Shown in pieces: positions 45,201-54,522 of a stretch of DNA of 64,000 bases. The position numbers and the translations under genes are program-made. Source of the DNA: Przewalskia tangutica (lineage: Eukaryota; Streptophyta; Magnoliopsida; Solanales; Solanaceae); assembly GCA_029844215.1 (NCBI GenBank), contig CM056724.1, positions 89,175,093 through 89,239,092 of the forward strand, given 5' to 3'. The first letter of the stretch is position 1. Every line of letters starts with the position of its first letter. A model generated the notes under the pieces. That model saw nothing but the letters and a program-made list of their open reading frames with translations. It ran no database searches and was not told the origin of the DNA.

Positions 45201-48200
45201 GTACAAGGATGACAATGCTCATTCTAGGACATAATAATATATTTTCTTAATTATGTTGGATAATAGTTTCTTGAAAATGATTTATTGTAATGGTATAATT
45301 ATATTTTCTTAATTATTTTGATATCATTTATTTGAAAAAGATTTCTTATAATGGTACAATTATATTTGATTAATTATGTTGATAATGTTTTTTTGTAATG
45401 CATTCGTTGGTAGGTTTCTTGGGTTAATCTTACCCCTGTTCTCTATTTTTATTTTGATAAATGTTGATTCTCTTCTTCTGAAAATTCCAGTGCCTACCAA
45501 GTTAATTGAGCTTTACCTAGATCTCAGGCGCATGACTGAAGAACAAGTTCGAGTTGAGTAATTTTGCACCTTTTTATTTTTATACTGTTTAACTTTTCTA
45601 AGCCTTCTTCTTCTTGCATATCAGCTGCGTCCAATTACAACTAAGATCTTTTTGATTGCCTTAGGGTTTTAGTGAACCAACATCAGACAAGCTCCTCCCA
45701 GATTTGCATCCATTGGAGCAGCATGTCTTTACGCTCGTTCTTGATGTGAGTGAGACATTGGTCTACTCTGACTGGAAGGTAAAATTCCTAGTCGTGAACA
45801 AGCTGGATTTTTCATTTAATCACGGTGGTTTGAACTTGCTGTATTTGCTTTTTTTGGATCATGGTATGGAGGATTAGTCATACCGTTAGGTTCTTCCTAC
45901 TGGTAGAGCTTTTCCCTCAAAGTATTCAGATTGTTCTATCATTTCATTTTTCTATCACTAATATGACCTTTTCTGTCCCCTAAAAGCGTGACAGAGGCTG
46001 GAGAACATTTAAAAGACCCGGGGTTGAGGCTTTCCTGGAACACTTAGCTCAATTTTTTGAGATCATTGTATACTCTGACCAACAGAACATGGTATTTCTC
46101 ACTTCCTTCGTAGCTTCTTCTGGATTTTGTACCAGTTATGTATTTAAAACTTCTGCCGGTGGCATTTGCAGTATGTTGATCCCATTATTGATAGATTGGA
46201 TCCAAAGCAGTGTATCCGGTATAGGCTATCAAGGGGAGCAACTAAATATGTGGGTGGCAAGCATTACAGAGTAGGTGGTTTTGCTCATTCTTTAAATTTG
46301 CCATTCATCATCGTGTTCTTTATGTATCTTGGATTCATTTAGTTGGCTAATGTCCTTTGTAACTATAATTCTCTTTTCTTGTACGGTCTGTTTTATGGCC
46401 ATGTTTATAAATGAAAATACCTTTACCTGGTCAAAAAAAACTGCAATTCTCTTTTCTTCTGTGTGTCTGCATGACTGGAGTTAACCAAGAAAAAATACCA
46501 TTGCAGGCATTGCGTCATAGTTGGAAGAAAGGAACCTGTTAATCCTGTAGAATGCTCTTACTCCCATACATGTGTTATTATTCTTTTGTCAAGTATAAAC
46601 TTGGAATAATTTAACCTTTTTTCTAATTACGGTGGTGTCCGGACCAACTTACACGTACCTCGATTATTCCACTGGTATCTGCTAAGTACAAGTAACCTGG
46701 TGTTTTTTTGTCTCCGTTGGAGTTGGAATTTGAACCCTTGTCTCCCATGTTTACACCCACTTCATTGACCACGAGTCCACATTCTTGGGTGCAACTTTGA
46801 ATGATTTAACTAGTCGAACTTTTACGCTGAAGGTTTTCCTTTCTGTAAGGATTTGAGTCATAGTTCATGGGTTTTCTTCTTGAAAGCTTTACGTGATCTG
46901 TTGGCAGACTCCACGCCTATCTTGTGCTGAGGGCTTCTTTGGTATTGGAGGTGAAGTTGGACAGCGTTTGGTTTCCCATTGTGGACATTATTGTGGAGAT
47001 AGTCAATGGAATTACATACATCAAATTCTGAAAATTACAAGAGAGCATTTAGTGAAATAAAAGTTGATTGGACTTTTTAACCAAAAGTTAATCTACAAAA
47101 GAGAGAATTATCTGGAAGTGCTTATTTGGTCACAGGGTAGGTAAAGTAGATTCCAACAAACATGAATTTCCAGGTACATTGAGATAAAAAAAATCCGCTA
47201 TACATGAATATTGGGTGTTGGGAACCAAAAAAAAATATATTGAATGTTAGCAACGAAAATTCTCATGTGATTATAAGGAAAATGTGCCTTTATCTAATTA
47301 CTCGCTCCATTTCTATTTGTTTGAGGTTCTGCTTTTTTCGGTTCAAGAAAGATGGCACTTCCTTATATTTAGAAGCTATCTAATCTGAACATTCCCATTT
47401 TTATTGACATGTTCCTCTAGAGATTGACATGATATGTAGTACTAGCAGTACTTTTCTACTTTGCACAAATTTAGCTGTGTAAATATCTTCAATTCTTTCT
47501 TAATTTGGTGTCCATTAAAAAATTACCAAATAAATTGGAATGAAGGGAGTGTCAGGTGGAAAAAGGTAATATTAGAAACTATATATTAAATGACCTAAAA
47601 TTAGAAAAATATATTCGAAAAACTGAGAACTTGTCCACTTTAAAGCCTCAAATGCACAAAATTAAGGACAATTATTGTGAATAAGCATGACATCATATAC
47701 AATAAAAATGATTTCATACTCTTGAGCTATGCTGCTAGCATCCTCCCAAAAATGTGCCGTACCCATGTGGGATCCTCCAAAAAATGCATGATAATTGGAG
47801 GATCTGGCACACACAAAACGACATTTTAGGAGGATTCGCAACATTGCTCTTGAATATGGAAACGAATTGGGAACTGATAGTCATTTGATTGAGAGATTAA
47901 AGGAGACAAATATCAGGTAAACCAATTTTCCTGTGGGTATGACTTAATTGATAGATTCATTACTGTGAATATTAAACTATTGACTAAAGTAAGGAAGATG
48001 ATTGGAAACTGTACTGGCAATGGAGAAAGGAGAACATGTGTACATCCTAGTTCAGGCGAGCAATGTAGTACTATGCAAAATTATCTAATAAAGATGAAAG
48101 TATACAGAACAAGGAATATAAGATGTCAATAAGAGTAATTTCTTGTGATTGCCCCCAGGGCTTTGATCTAGTGAATAAGAGTGCAGTGCATGATATGCGG

Positions 48201-50958
48201 GTTAGGCGCACGTCACAGGTTCGAATCCGACAAAAGCTTGGTATTTAAGTAGAGAAGAGTAGAGTGGTGGCCCCGTTATTCCTAGAGCCCGTGATCATGT
48301 TACCAAGTGTATACTTTTCTGCAATGACTTGATCAAGTTAGGAAGGATCAAGAGGTTATTGTCATAAAGAAGGAAAGTCAAGAGGTGTTGATTAAACATG
48401 TTGTAACACTGGTTTATGCTTCAGGGAGGCTTATATTTGAATGAGAAATTCAGATACAGGATTGATACAGGAAGAAAAGTTTCCCCGTGTCACTTTACTT
48501 CGATAAATGTGATAGATGTGATTCTTCAATCTTTGTTGCAGAAAGGTCCCTTGAATTAGGAGCAGACTTGCTGTTTAGGCTGTATCATTATGACACCTTT
48601 AGATTCCAAAGTGTGGTTGTTCATAGCTGACAGTTCTCTCTGGAGTTCAGTAAGAGCCTATCCTTTTATTGAGTTATTGAACTTTTGCTGCTTCACATAT
48701 TCGCAGGACTAGGTCAACTGACTCAGAGGCTTGAGCATCCAGCTTAGTTTGTCGATACATAGATCTACTTCCTTGATGCGTGAATAGCGCCTTCCTCTTA
48801 GAACTTTGTACTAGTCTATTAGTTTCTGAACAAGTTCTTATGATTTATCATCCTTGTGATGTGCATCTTTTGGATTAATAGAAATATAAGATCACACGTA
48901 ATTCCTTTTTGCTCAATATCCAAGATATGCTTCAGCTGCTATGCGAAAATTATATCAACCTTACCTTTCTTTTCATTTGTTTTATATTACTTATAATCTG
49001 GACCATTTATCTTTCCTGTCTTTCTTTGGTGGGATATCTCAATTCTTTTCACCTTTCATTTGTTTTATGTTCGATCCCCCTTTTCCCTATTTTCTATCTC
49101 CTAACAGACGGTAATGATTAAGATGTCCATGTTATCTCTCTCTGTTTCTTTTGCAGGACCTCTCCATGCTGAATAGGGATCCATCAAGGATTATATATGT
49201 TAGTGGTAACGCATTAGAAAGTAGCCTTCAGAAAGAGAACTGCATAGAAATAAAACCATGGAAAGGAGATGTGGAAGATACCTCACTTTTGGATCTTATT
49301 CCGTTTCTTGAATGTAAGTGTGTCAATAACAAATGACATACAAAATCAGGTGCTCACGATATCACCATGTACATCTCACTTTTAATGACTGCATAACTTG
49401 TGCATGCAGATGTTGGAAAGCATAGGCCAGCTGATATCCGAACTGTATTAGCTTCATACCAAGGACGTGATATTGCAAAGGAGTTTATTGAACGATCCAA
49501 AGAGCACCAAAGGTAAAGTTTCTTGTTGCTTCTTTAATTAGACATCTCCGTGCTCTTGAATTGTCTTTAAAATCCTTGATGACTAGAGTTCCAAGATTGA
49601 CATATTTTCCTTTTGTTTCTTATACAGCTTAAATATAATATTATTAGTTAGGTATCTTATAACACTGGGGTGTAGCCCCTAATGCTTGCATTAGGGTAGA
49701 CTGTCTACATCACACCCCTTGGGGTGCGGCCCTTCCCCGAACCTTGCTAACGCGGGATGCTTTGTGCACCGGCCTGCCCTTTTTAGGATAACACGGGGAA
49801 ATTTCTTATTTTACATTTTTAATGGTGTCAGCTTGTTTTATGCCAGTATCTAATTCTGAAGTTTTTATTTAAAAGTGATCATTGAGTAGAGTGTTGGTAT
49901 TGTTTCTTAACTATATTTTGGCTTTTTACTTCTAAAAATCATAATTATATTTATTTAGCAGCGAAATTATTTCCAATCAATTATGAAGTGGAATTATCCT
50001 CTTATCAACCAATTATAGTGTAATTATATTTTTAGAGAATTTATAAGTTAACGAATTTTGTAGTTATAAATGAACAAAGCAACATTGAATTTCGAAGCAG
50101 TGGTTAGGTAACTTGAGCATAAATGTCAAACTGACATTTTACTGACATAAGGGAGGTTTCTGTAGTTATATGTCTTTTATGTTTATATAGTTGGAGTTAT
50201 AGGTAAACTCCGCTGATACCTTTCTCGACTTTGTTAGTTCCTTATCTAAAGTATAGGGCACAATATAATGGAACTAACAAACTCTCTTTTGTACTTCATT
50301 TAAAAAAGGGTGGTTTTTTGTTATGCAGCATTGAAGTAGAGAGGAGGCTACTGTTATTTTTAAATTCGGTGGGTCATTCTTTTAATTTTCACAATAAACA
50401 TGATCAACGAAGATTCATATAATCGACCCAACTTATTGGAGACTGAAGTGTGATTATTGTTTTTGTTGTAGAAAACTGGAACGTGTAGATCTCCAAAATG
50501 TCCAAATCTGTTTTAAGATGCACTTTTTCTTCTTTTATTTTATTTTGAATATGCATGGAATTTTCCCCTACTTGATCTATCTAGAAATGTTTCATTTAGT
50601 CATTGGTTTTGTCTCCGTTATGTGTAGTTGGTCTCGAGATACCTTTTGTTGTTTGGTTGGCAGACACTTCAGGTTTTCACACACTCCGAATATCAACCTT
50701 ACAATTTAATGTCATCTGTGATTGTTTCTTGGACAAACATCTCTATGATTCTCTCTTCTTGTTCCCAACTCCAAGCCCGCTTTTGTTTGAACGTACTTTA
50801 TTAATTGTTATGGTTAGTTTAGGAATGAAGTTGGTATAGAGTGATTACTGGTTAGGTTATGTGAAACTTTATTACATGACAGTGTTAACCTAATATACGG
50901 ATGATGCAGGCGTATGCAAGAGCAAAAGCAGCATGGTCGTCTTTGGCGTCGACAGTGA
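39087..50958 (+). CDS. TIM50: Mitochondrial import inner membrane translocase subunit TIM50 (10 exons, 341 residues)
   Basis: TIM50 is the inner-membrane receptor of the TIM23 complex. It takes presequence proteins from the outer-membrane translocase through its intermembrane-space domain. Exons by GT-AG joins are 39087-39297, 43119-43207, 44661-44697, 45491-45552, 45665-45778, 45987-46091, 46172-46270, 49157-49313, 49410-49512 and 50910-50958; the frame stays open throughout. Residues 1-25 are Arg-rich without acids (presequence), 29-35 are Pro-rich, and 52-70 form the single membrane segment. The FCP1/HAD-like domain starts with DVSETLVYSDW (160-170) and continues with GWRTFKRPGVEAFLEHL, EIIVYSDQQN, RGATKYVGGKHYRDLSMLNR and IPFLEYVGKHRPADIRTVLA. 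The phosphatase motif DxDxT reads DVSET, so enzymatic activity is not expected, as in other TIM50 proteins. I chose the first ATG in the frame, after a telo-box leader. Introns are transposon-rich. Confidence 0.95.
39298..40050 (+). repeat. Three diverged copies of a 150-bp segment in TIM50 intron 1
   Basis: Copies lie at about 39298-39455, 39456-39608 and 39885-40050. Each has AAAATTGTCTTCCATTTCA, TATTATTACTT, CTCATT-TATGTGAT and AACCCTAGCCT. Between copies 2 and 3, ACTTACGGTACTC at 39590 echoes the exon 1 donor junction, so the copied unit may have included the exon edge. Confidence 0.7.
39640..39745 (+). mobile_element. SINE-type repeat fragment in TIM50 intron 1
   Basis: CACCAACATACCCAGACACA, GTAGAGAGGTTGTTTCCGAT and AGACCCTCGGTTCAAAAG follow the 3' part of a common Solanaceae SINE-type repeat. 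Confidence 0.65.
40243..40480 (-). mobile_element. SINE, minus orientation, TIM50 intron 1
   Basis: On the minus strand it runs from a CACCAAGAGTGTGG start through an A-box-like GATCAATGAAGTGGG and B-box-like GGTTCTACCTTG area, a poly-A-interrupted centre, and a GGTACCTGCT/GTCAAGGTACAC end with CCGGAAACCAC. It is the same family as the copy at 46616-46799. Confidence 0.6.
40806..42158 (-). mobile_element. TRIM-like mini LTR element in TIM50 intron 1
   Basis: Two direct repeats, 40806-40907 and 41995-42158, share AAAATATTATTATTGAATTG, GATTACAC, CTCTATTTATA and AATCCTTTTC. Both start TGTGA and end TAACA on the plus strand. Just left of the right-hand copy the minus strand reads TGTTATCAGAACTTC, close to an initiator-Met primer site, which sets minus orientation. 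The internal part is only about 1.1 kb, with no pol; the frame 40901-41335 is not recognised. The left copy has an internal deletion, and I see no target duplication. Confidence 0.55.
42159..43118. other. Remainder of TIM50 intron 1
   Basis: AT-rich intron. At 42350-42470 there is a repeat-like patch with GCGCCAATTAAGCAAGGCGA, of a type common in plant intergenic repeats. Two short GGTGCA/CAACACACTAT phrases repeat at 42700-42790. No exon was found. Confidence 0.5.
43119..43207 (+). CDS. TIM50: TIM50 exon 2
   Basis: Acceptor CTACAG|CA, donor TTTTGAT|GTTAGT. It encodes AYSLDEVEEKTKALRASANY and the following charged linker. Confidence 0.92.
43208..44660. other. TIM50 intron 2
   Basis: AT-rich intron of 1453 bp. 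It contains the plastid-type trnM pseudogene (44354-44425) but no exon. Confidence 0.8.
44354..44425 (+). pseudogene. Plastid-type trnM-CAU (elongator Met tRNA) pseudogene
   Basis: ACCTAC at the start and GTAGGT near the end pair as an acceptor stem. Between them are AACTCAATGGTTAGAGC (D arm), CTTTCATAT with anticodon CAT, and TTTGTTCACATCCAA (T arm). This matches my memory of chloroplast trnM-CAU almost throughout. One base is missing in the anticodon arm, the anticodon stem carries substitutions, and TTCAAAT in the T loop is TTCACAT. It probably reached the nucleus as plastid DNA and is not expected to be functional. Confidence 0.8.
44661..44697 (+). CDS. TIM50: TIM50 exon 3 (37-bp micro-exon)
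   Basis: Acceptor TTTTTGCAG|AAAG, donor ATGACAG|GTTTG. It encodes KVQALIYSSAMT and carries one base of the next Val codon. The frame joins exons 2 and 4 only when this micro-exon is included. Confidence 0.85.
44698..45490. other. TIM50 intron 3
   Basis: 793 bp. Two near-identical phrases, TTATAATGGTACAATTATAT and TTGTAATGGTATAATTATAT, at about 45284-45368 show a small local duplication. The frames at 44618-45006 are not conserved. Confidence 0.6.
45491..45552 (+). CDS. TIM50: TIM50 exon 4
   Basis: Acceptor ATTCCAG|TG, donor GTTCGA|GTTGAG. It encodes VPTKLIELYLDLRRMTEEQV and the following Arg. Confidence 0.9.
45665..45778 (+). CDS. TIM50: TIM50 exon 5 (start of the FCP1-like domain)
   Basis: Acceptor GCCTTAG|GGT, donor TGGAAG|GTAAAA. 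It encodes GFSEPTSDKLLPDLHPLEQH and ends in the degenerate motif DVSETLVYSDWK. Confidence 0.93.
45987..46091 (+). CDS. TIM50: TIM50 exon 6
   Basis: Acceptor CTAAAAG|CGT, donor AACATG|GTATTT. It encodes RDRGWRTFKRPGVEAFLEHL and FEIIVYSDQQNM. Confidence 0.93.
46172..46270 (+). CDS. TIM50: TIM50 exon 7
   Basis: Acceptor TTTGCAG|TAT, donor TACAGA|GTAGGT. It encodes YVDPIIDRLDPKQCIRYRLS and GATKYVGGKHYR. Confidence 0.93.
46616..46799 (-). mobile_element. SINE, minus orientation, with target duplication
   Basis: The minus strand shows an A box in GTGGTCAATGAAGTGGG, a B box GGGTTCAAATTCC, and the end GGTACGTGTAAGTTGGTCC followed by CGGACACCACC. The 3' end resembles a known Solanaceae SINE tail. 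Direct repeats AATAATTTAAC (46605-46615) and AATGATTTAAC (46800-46810) flank it. Confidence 0.75.
47301..47550. mobile_element. Stowaway-like MITE, about 250 bp
   Basis: The left end CTCGCTCCATTTCTATTTG, preceded by TA, is the approximate inverse of the right end CCAAATAAATTGGAATGAAGG-type sequence that finishes in GGGAGT. CTCCCTCC-type ends next to TA are typical of Stowaway (Tc1/mariner) MITEs. The right TA is not intact. Confidence 0.6.
48160..48320 (+). mobile_element. SINE, plus orientation, TIM50 intron 7
   Basis: GCTTTGATCTAGTGAATAAG is an A-box region and CAGGTTCGAATCCGAC is a strong pol III B box, spaced as in tRNA-derived SINEs. The body continues with AAAAGCTTGGTATTTAAGTA and GGCCCCGTTATTCC. 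Confidence 0.7.
49157..49313 (+). CDS. TIM50: TIM50 exon 8
   Basis: Acceptor TTTTGCAG|GAC, donor CTTGAAT|GTAAGT. It encodes DLSMLNRDPSRIIYVSGNAL through LLDLIPFLE. Confidence 0.93.
49410..49512 (+). CDS. TIM50: TIM50 exon 9
   Basis: Acceptor CATGCAG|AT, donor CCAAAG|GTAAAG. It encodes YVGKHRPADIRTVLASYQGR and DIAKEFIERSKEHQ. Confidence 0.93.
49513..50909. other. TIM50 intron 9 (1397 bp)
   Basis: AT-rich intron holding a SINE fragment at 49664-49797. No exon is missing, because exons 9 and 10 join within an AGG codon. Confidence 0.8.
49664..49797 (+). mobile_element. Au/TS-like SINE, 5' part diverged or lost
   Basis: AGGGTAGACTGTCTACATCA, then GTGCGGCCCTTCCCCGAACC, then GCGGGATGCTTTGTGCACCG and CTGCCCTTTTT. 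This is the conserved 3' half of the plant Au-type SINE; no B box is recognisable upstream. Confidence 0.75.
50910..50958 (+). CDS. TIM50: TIM50 exon 10 and stop
   Basis: Acceptor GATGCAG|GCG. It encodes the basic tail RRMQEQKQHGRLWRRQ and the TGA stop at 50956-50958. Confidence 0.9.
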
Positions 50959-51440
50959 TGAGTGTTGATTTTTGGAAGTTTGAGTTAAAAAGGATTCCTT
51001 GGCTTCCCTCGGAGATAAAAGCAATTGACATAGAACATTAAACTGTGATCAATTATTTGTATAACAAAATAATTAAATTTGAGAATGTTACTCCTCTAAC
51101 TACATGCTTGTATTCTTTTTGCCCAACCAATGACACTTGTGTCATTAGCTCCTCTGTAATAATGGATCATGCAAAAGATTTGCCAATTTTGCTTGGTACC
51201 GGGAAGGGAAGATTAATAACTGGTTTGTACTGCCTCTAAATTTACTGTAGATACACTTTCCACTTATTAGAAGGTATCTTGTCTATTTGTCCAATTTGGA
51301 AGGATTAACCTATGATGATTGACAGTTTAGTCCTTTACTTTTTCCTTTTATTCCTTTCTTGAAATAACAAAATGAGGAATAACCCTTAACCCTCTGTATG
51401 TTTGATTTCAATTTTGACAACTTTCGTGAAAATAAGCAAA
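50959..51440 (+). other. TIM50 3' untranslated region and downstream sequence
   Basis: AT-rich sequence with AATAATTAAA near 51067 as a possible polyadenylation signal. No further gene is seen. Confidence 0.5.
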
Positions 51441-51856
51441 ATTGAGGTGTTTGGATTTCCTCTCTAAAATCAATTCTCCTCTTCAAAATTGATTCTAGAA
51501 TAAGTTACAATTTCTAGCTTCTAAGGTGAGTAGAATCAATTCTACATTTATTTAAATTTAGATTTTTACCTTTTCCTTCATTATACTCTTTAATTTATTA
51601 TTGTAATAATATTTAATAATATTGTAAATAGAGTACTATATTTAATAAAAATAATACATGCATAATTAATATTGTAATAATATTTAAATATTATATTGCA
51701 CTTTAAATTAGTATTGTAATAATATTCTACTCATATTTAAGTACTATCCAGATAACAATACTTTTACATTTTTTCATCCAAACATAAATCAATTATTGTC
51801 AAATTCAATTCTTTCAAAATCAATTATGTCCATCGCAAAACCAAACACACCCTCAG
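51441..51856. mobile_element. MITE-like element with GGTGTTTGG ends, about 415 bp
   Basis: The left end TTGAGGTGTTTGGATTTCC, and further in AAAATCAATTCTCCTC, mirrors the right end, which reverse-complements to TGAGGGTGTGTTTGGTTTTG and AATTGATTTTGAAAGAATTG. The arms extend about 50 bases with mismatches. The interior is AT-rich with repeated ATATTGTAATAATATTTAA phrases. Confidence 0.65.
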
Positions 51857-52824
51857 AAGATGCACTTTCGGAACTTCTCTATTTGAACATGCTTATCAGT
51901 TATGAGGTTGTAAGGCTTATTGAGGCAAATGTATATAATTAAAGGATGTGATATATATGAAGAATGAGCACTTAAGAACACACGGATGAAACAGGTAGTA
52001 ATTTAGAATCTCTGATATATTCCGCCCAATATCTTTTAGGAAATTGCAGTATGTGATTGGCTAAGCTGTGGGAATATGAAGTCATGGGTCGTCGCCCCAG
52101 TTGACTGGCACTAGAGATGCTTAAGTTTGTGGCCTCACACTTGACGCAGCAGCAAGCCTTGTCTGGTAGTACCAAACCTCATATGCATTTTTCTTTTTGG
52201 TTTTGAAAAAAGCCAAGTACTACTAATAAAAAGTTAAATTATACTGTGAAACGCCAACCGGTTTTATTTATGGCAAGTAGTATTGTACTTTTACAGTAAA
52301 TATTAATTGTCAACTTTATAAAAATGGTAACTAAACATACTTAAACTACCCTAATAGTAGTATACAAAATTTTCTACGTGTATTTTTAGCATATATTACT
52401 TGAATCTTTATTTACTTTACTTTAATGAACAGAAAATAAATCTTTATACAGTAAAAAGTAATTGTAGAAATGGTAACTAAACATTGCTATTACTAGTTAA
52501 ACTACCCTAACTAAGTATACAAAGTTTTTCTATATTGTTAGGTATATAACTTGAATCTTTATTTACTTCACTTTAATAAATAAAAAATGAGTTTGAGTAT
52601 TAGCCCTTTTCCTCGTGCTTGAGAACTTTACCCTCTACCTCTAGTCATACAGCAGACTTTTGAACACGATTTCAACAATTTTGAAAAAAAGTACTATTAT
52701 TTACAGTTGAAGTTGAGAATATATTTAAAAATTACTATTTCAAAAATAACGAACTATAAATAATTTTTCTTCTTGTGGAGAAAAAACTCGTTAGAGTTAC
52801 CCAAAAGTCTGAAATAGTTTAGTA
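51857..52824. other. AT-rich intergenic sequence
   Basis: A pair of related phrases (TAGTATACAAAATTTTCTA at about 52360 and AGTATACAAAGTTTTTCTA at about 52515, each with TATAACTTGAATCTTTATTT-like context) indicates a local 150-bp duplication. No gene is seen. Confidence 0.5.
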
Positions 52825-53081
52825 CTTCTTCCGTTCACTTTTACTCGTCCATTATTAATTTTACACACCCCTTAAGAAATAATAAATGAAGTGCATAATT
52901 TATCATGATATCCATATTAATTAGTGCTAGTTTTAACGGACTTGCAAAATGATTTGAAATGAGCAATTAATACTATGTGTAAAACAGGAAAAAAATTATC
53001 TTCTTTTGATACGTTAAAGTGACAAATAAAAATGAAAATATATTTTTAATATAGTGGACAAGTAAGAGTGAATAGATGGTG
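52825..53081. mobile_element. Stowaway-like MITE with TA target duplication, 257 bp
   Basis: The left end CTTCTTCCGTTCACTTTTAC mirrors the right end, which reverse-complements to CACCATCTATTCACTCTTAC; both continue with TTGTCC or TCGTCC. TA flanks it on both sides (52823-52824 and 53082-53083). I recognise this as a common Solanaceae family. Confidence 0.75.
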
Positions 53082-53549
53082 TACTAAAAGTTGAATTATA
53101 CGCCTTTAGTAGGTAGGGACAATTCATTATAGGTGACAAAAAAATTCAAAATTGAGTGGGAGCAACTTATTTATTTTATTGAGTGGGGGTGATAAAAATT
53201 AGATTAGTGATTAATGAGTTTTGAGCAACTTTTAGACTTGCCCCCAAGTTTTGTCTTGTACACTTTAACCCAACTTATATATAACCTTAAATTATTTTAA
53301 AAGGGTAATTTCTCTTCAGCCATTTCTTCTTCTTCTTCAACCATTTCTTTTTCATCTTCTTCTTCATTCCATTCTCCATTGCTTCTTCTTCATTTAGAAA
53401 AATATGAATTATTTGATTTACGCAATTTCTAGATTGGATTTTGTTCGTGTAGCATTGGACATTACTTCATAGGTGATTTTCGCTCATTTGGTAAGTAAAA
53501 CAATATCGTTTTGTATCAATTATTCATCTGGGTGTAGTTGCTGCTATAG
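53082..53549. other. Intergenic sequence with a TTC-rich tract
   Basis: A pyrimidine-rich tract (TTCTTCTTCTTCAACCATTTC) lies at about 53320-53400. It may be the upstream part of the Mutator-like relic. No gene is supported. Confidence 0.45.
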
Positions 53550-53995
53550 TTGATGCAACAATTACAACGATTTATGCAGACGTTGCTACGTTGTACAAAT
53601 AACTTTCTAAGTTGTTTCTACAAGCACGACAGTTGTTTTATTTTGTTGCAGTTTGGTATGTACTGTCATGACCAATCTTTTGAAATAAAATATCTTCAGG
53701 TATCTCGAATACCATTAATGAGGGACTCAATAACAATAGGGATTGATTGCCATGGTGAATGGGTCGAGAACAATCATCGATTTATTTCCCATTGAAAGGA
53801 TGGTGCCATGGTAGAGACGATAGCAATGACTGTCCAAATAGAGTGAACGACATATTGAGCTAGACAAACCGAGAAGAAGGCGGACAAAGAGAAGGCGTGA
53901 AGTCAGAGAATCATTTCCACTAAGAAAAAATAAATGCTCCATATGCAAAACGCTTGGCCACAAAAGAACTATATGTTCAGATTGAAATGTTATGT
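53550..53995 (+). pseudogene. Internally deleted Mutator-like (MULE) transposase relic
   Basis: The first frame ends with MRDSITIGIDCHGEWVENNH, which resembles the start of plant MuDR-type proteins (short beta strand and GEWV word). About 100 bp later another frame has PRRRRTKRRREVRESFPLR followed by CSICKTLGHKRTIC and a stop. This is the CX2CX4HX4C zinc knuckle that closes MULE transposases. The roughly 500-residue catalytic and SWIM parts between them are missing, so it is a deletion derivative. Confidence 0.6.
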
Positions 53996-54001
53996 AGTTG
54001 T

Positions 54002-54522
54002 TGTAACACCCCATTTTAAACCGGAGTCGAAAACGGGATTCTAGCGAACCCTGCTTGAATAAAAAGTGTTAGAAAATAAATAAAAGTGCTAAAAGTGCAA
54101 AAGAATGCTAAAATGTTTAAAATGTCTAATGGTTCGCGGAGTCGCCACCTAATTAGTTTGGGTGAATTAGGATACCTAAATGTTTAACTAGTTTAAAGTA
54201 AAACATTAACTCCATTTTAAGGTCTGCTAAACTTAATGAGATTCTGGGTAATGGCTCTTTATTATCCTAAAGGGAAGGGGTTAGGCACCCTCTAAGATCC
54301 GCTAACTTGCGGTTGTCCTGCCAAACCTAGGGTAATTATTATGTTAAGATGCATGTTTTAGAAAGCGAAAGATTTTTTTTGTAAATAAAATATGTTTTCC
54401 AGCAACCTAAAAATGCAAAATTTGCAAAAGTTAGTTTGAAGAAAAGCATGAACTCATAACATGTTAAATAAGGTATATATAATGTAATAATGTGAAACCT
54501 ATTGCGATTAATTGAATACCTA
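54002..54522 (-). repeat. LTR end fragment related to the Ogre-like LTR
   Basis: On the plus strand it begins TGTAACACCCCATTTTAAAC and contains GGCGACTCC-type and AACCCCTTCCCTTTAGGATA words in reverse complement, matching 16740-16991 and 17450-17838. It is truncated on the right by the next LTR at 54523. Confidence 0.65.

Larger units (their letters stand above)
46271..49156. other. TIM50 intron 7 (2886 bp)
   Basis: The largest intron after intron 1. It is inflated by at least a SINE (46616-46799), a MITE (47301-47550) and a second SINE (48160-48320). No additional exon is needed, because exons 7 and 8 join in frame. Confidence 0.8.

Noticed and set aside
46271..49156. Possible missed exon in the long TIM50 intron 7
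   Set aside because: Exons 7 and 8 join in frame through KHYR and DLSMLNRDP, as expected for the family, so no exon is missing.
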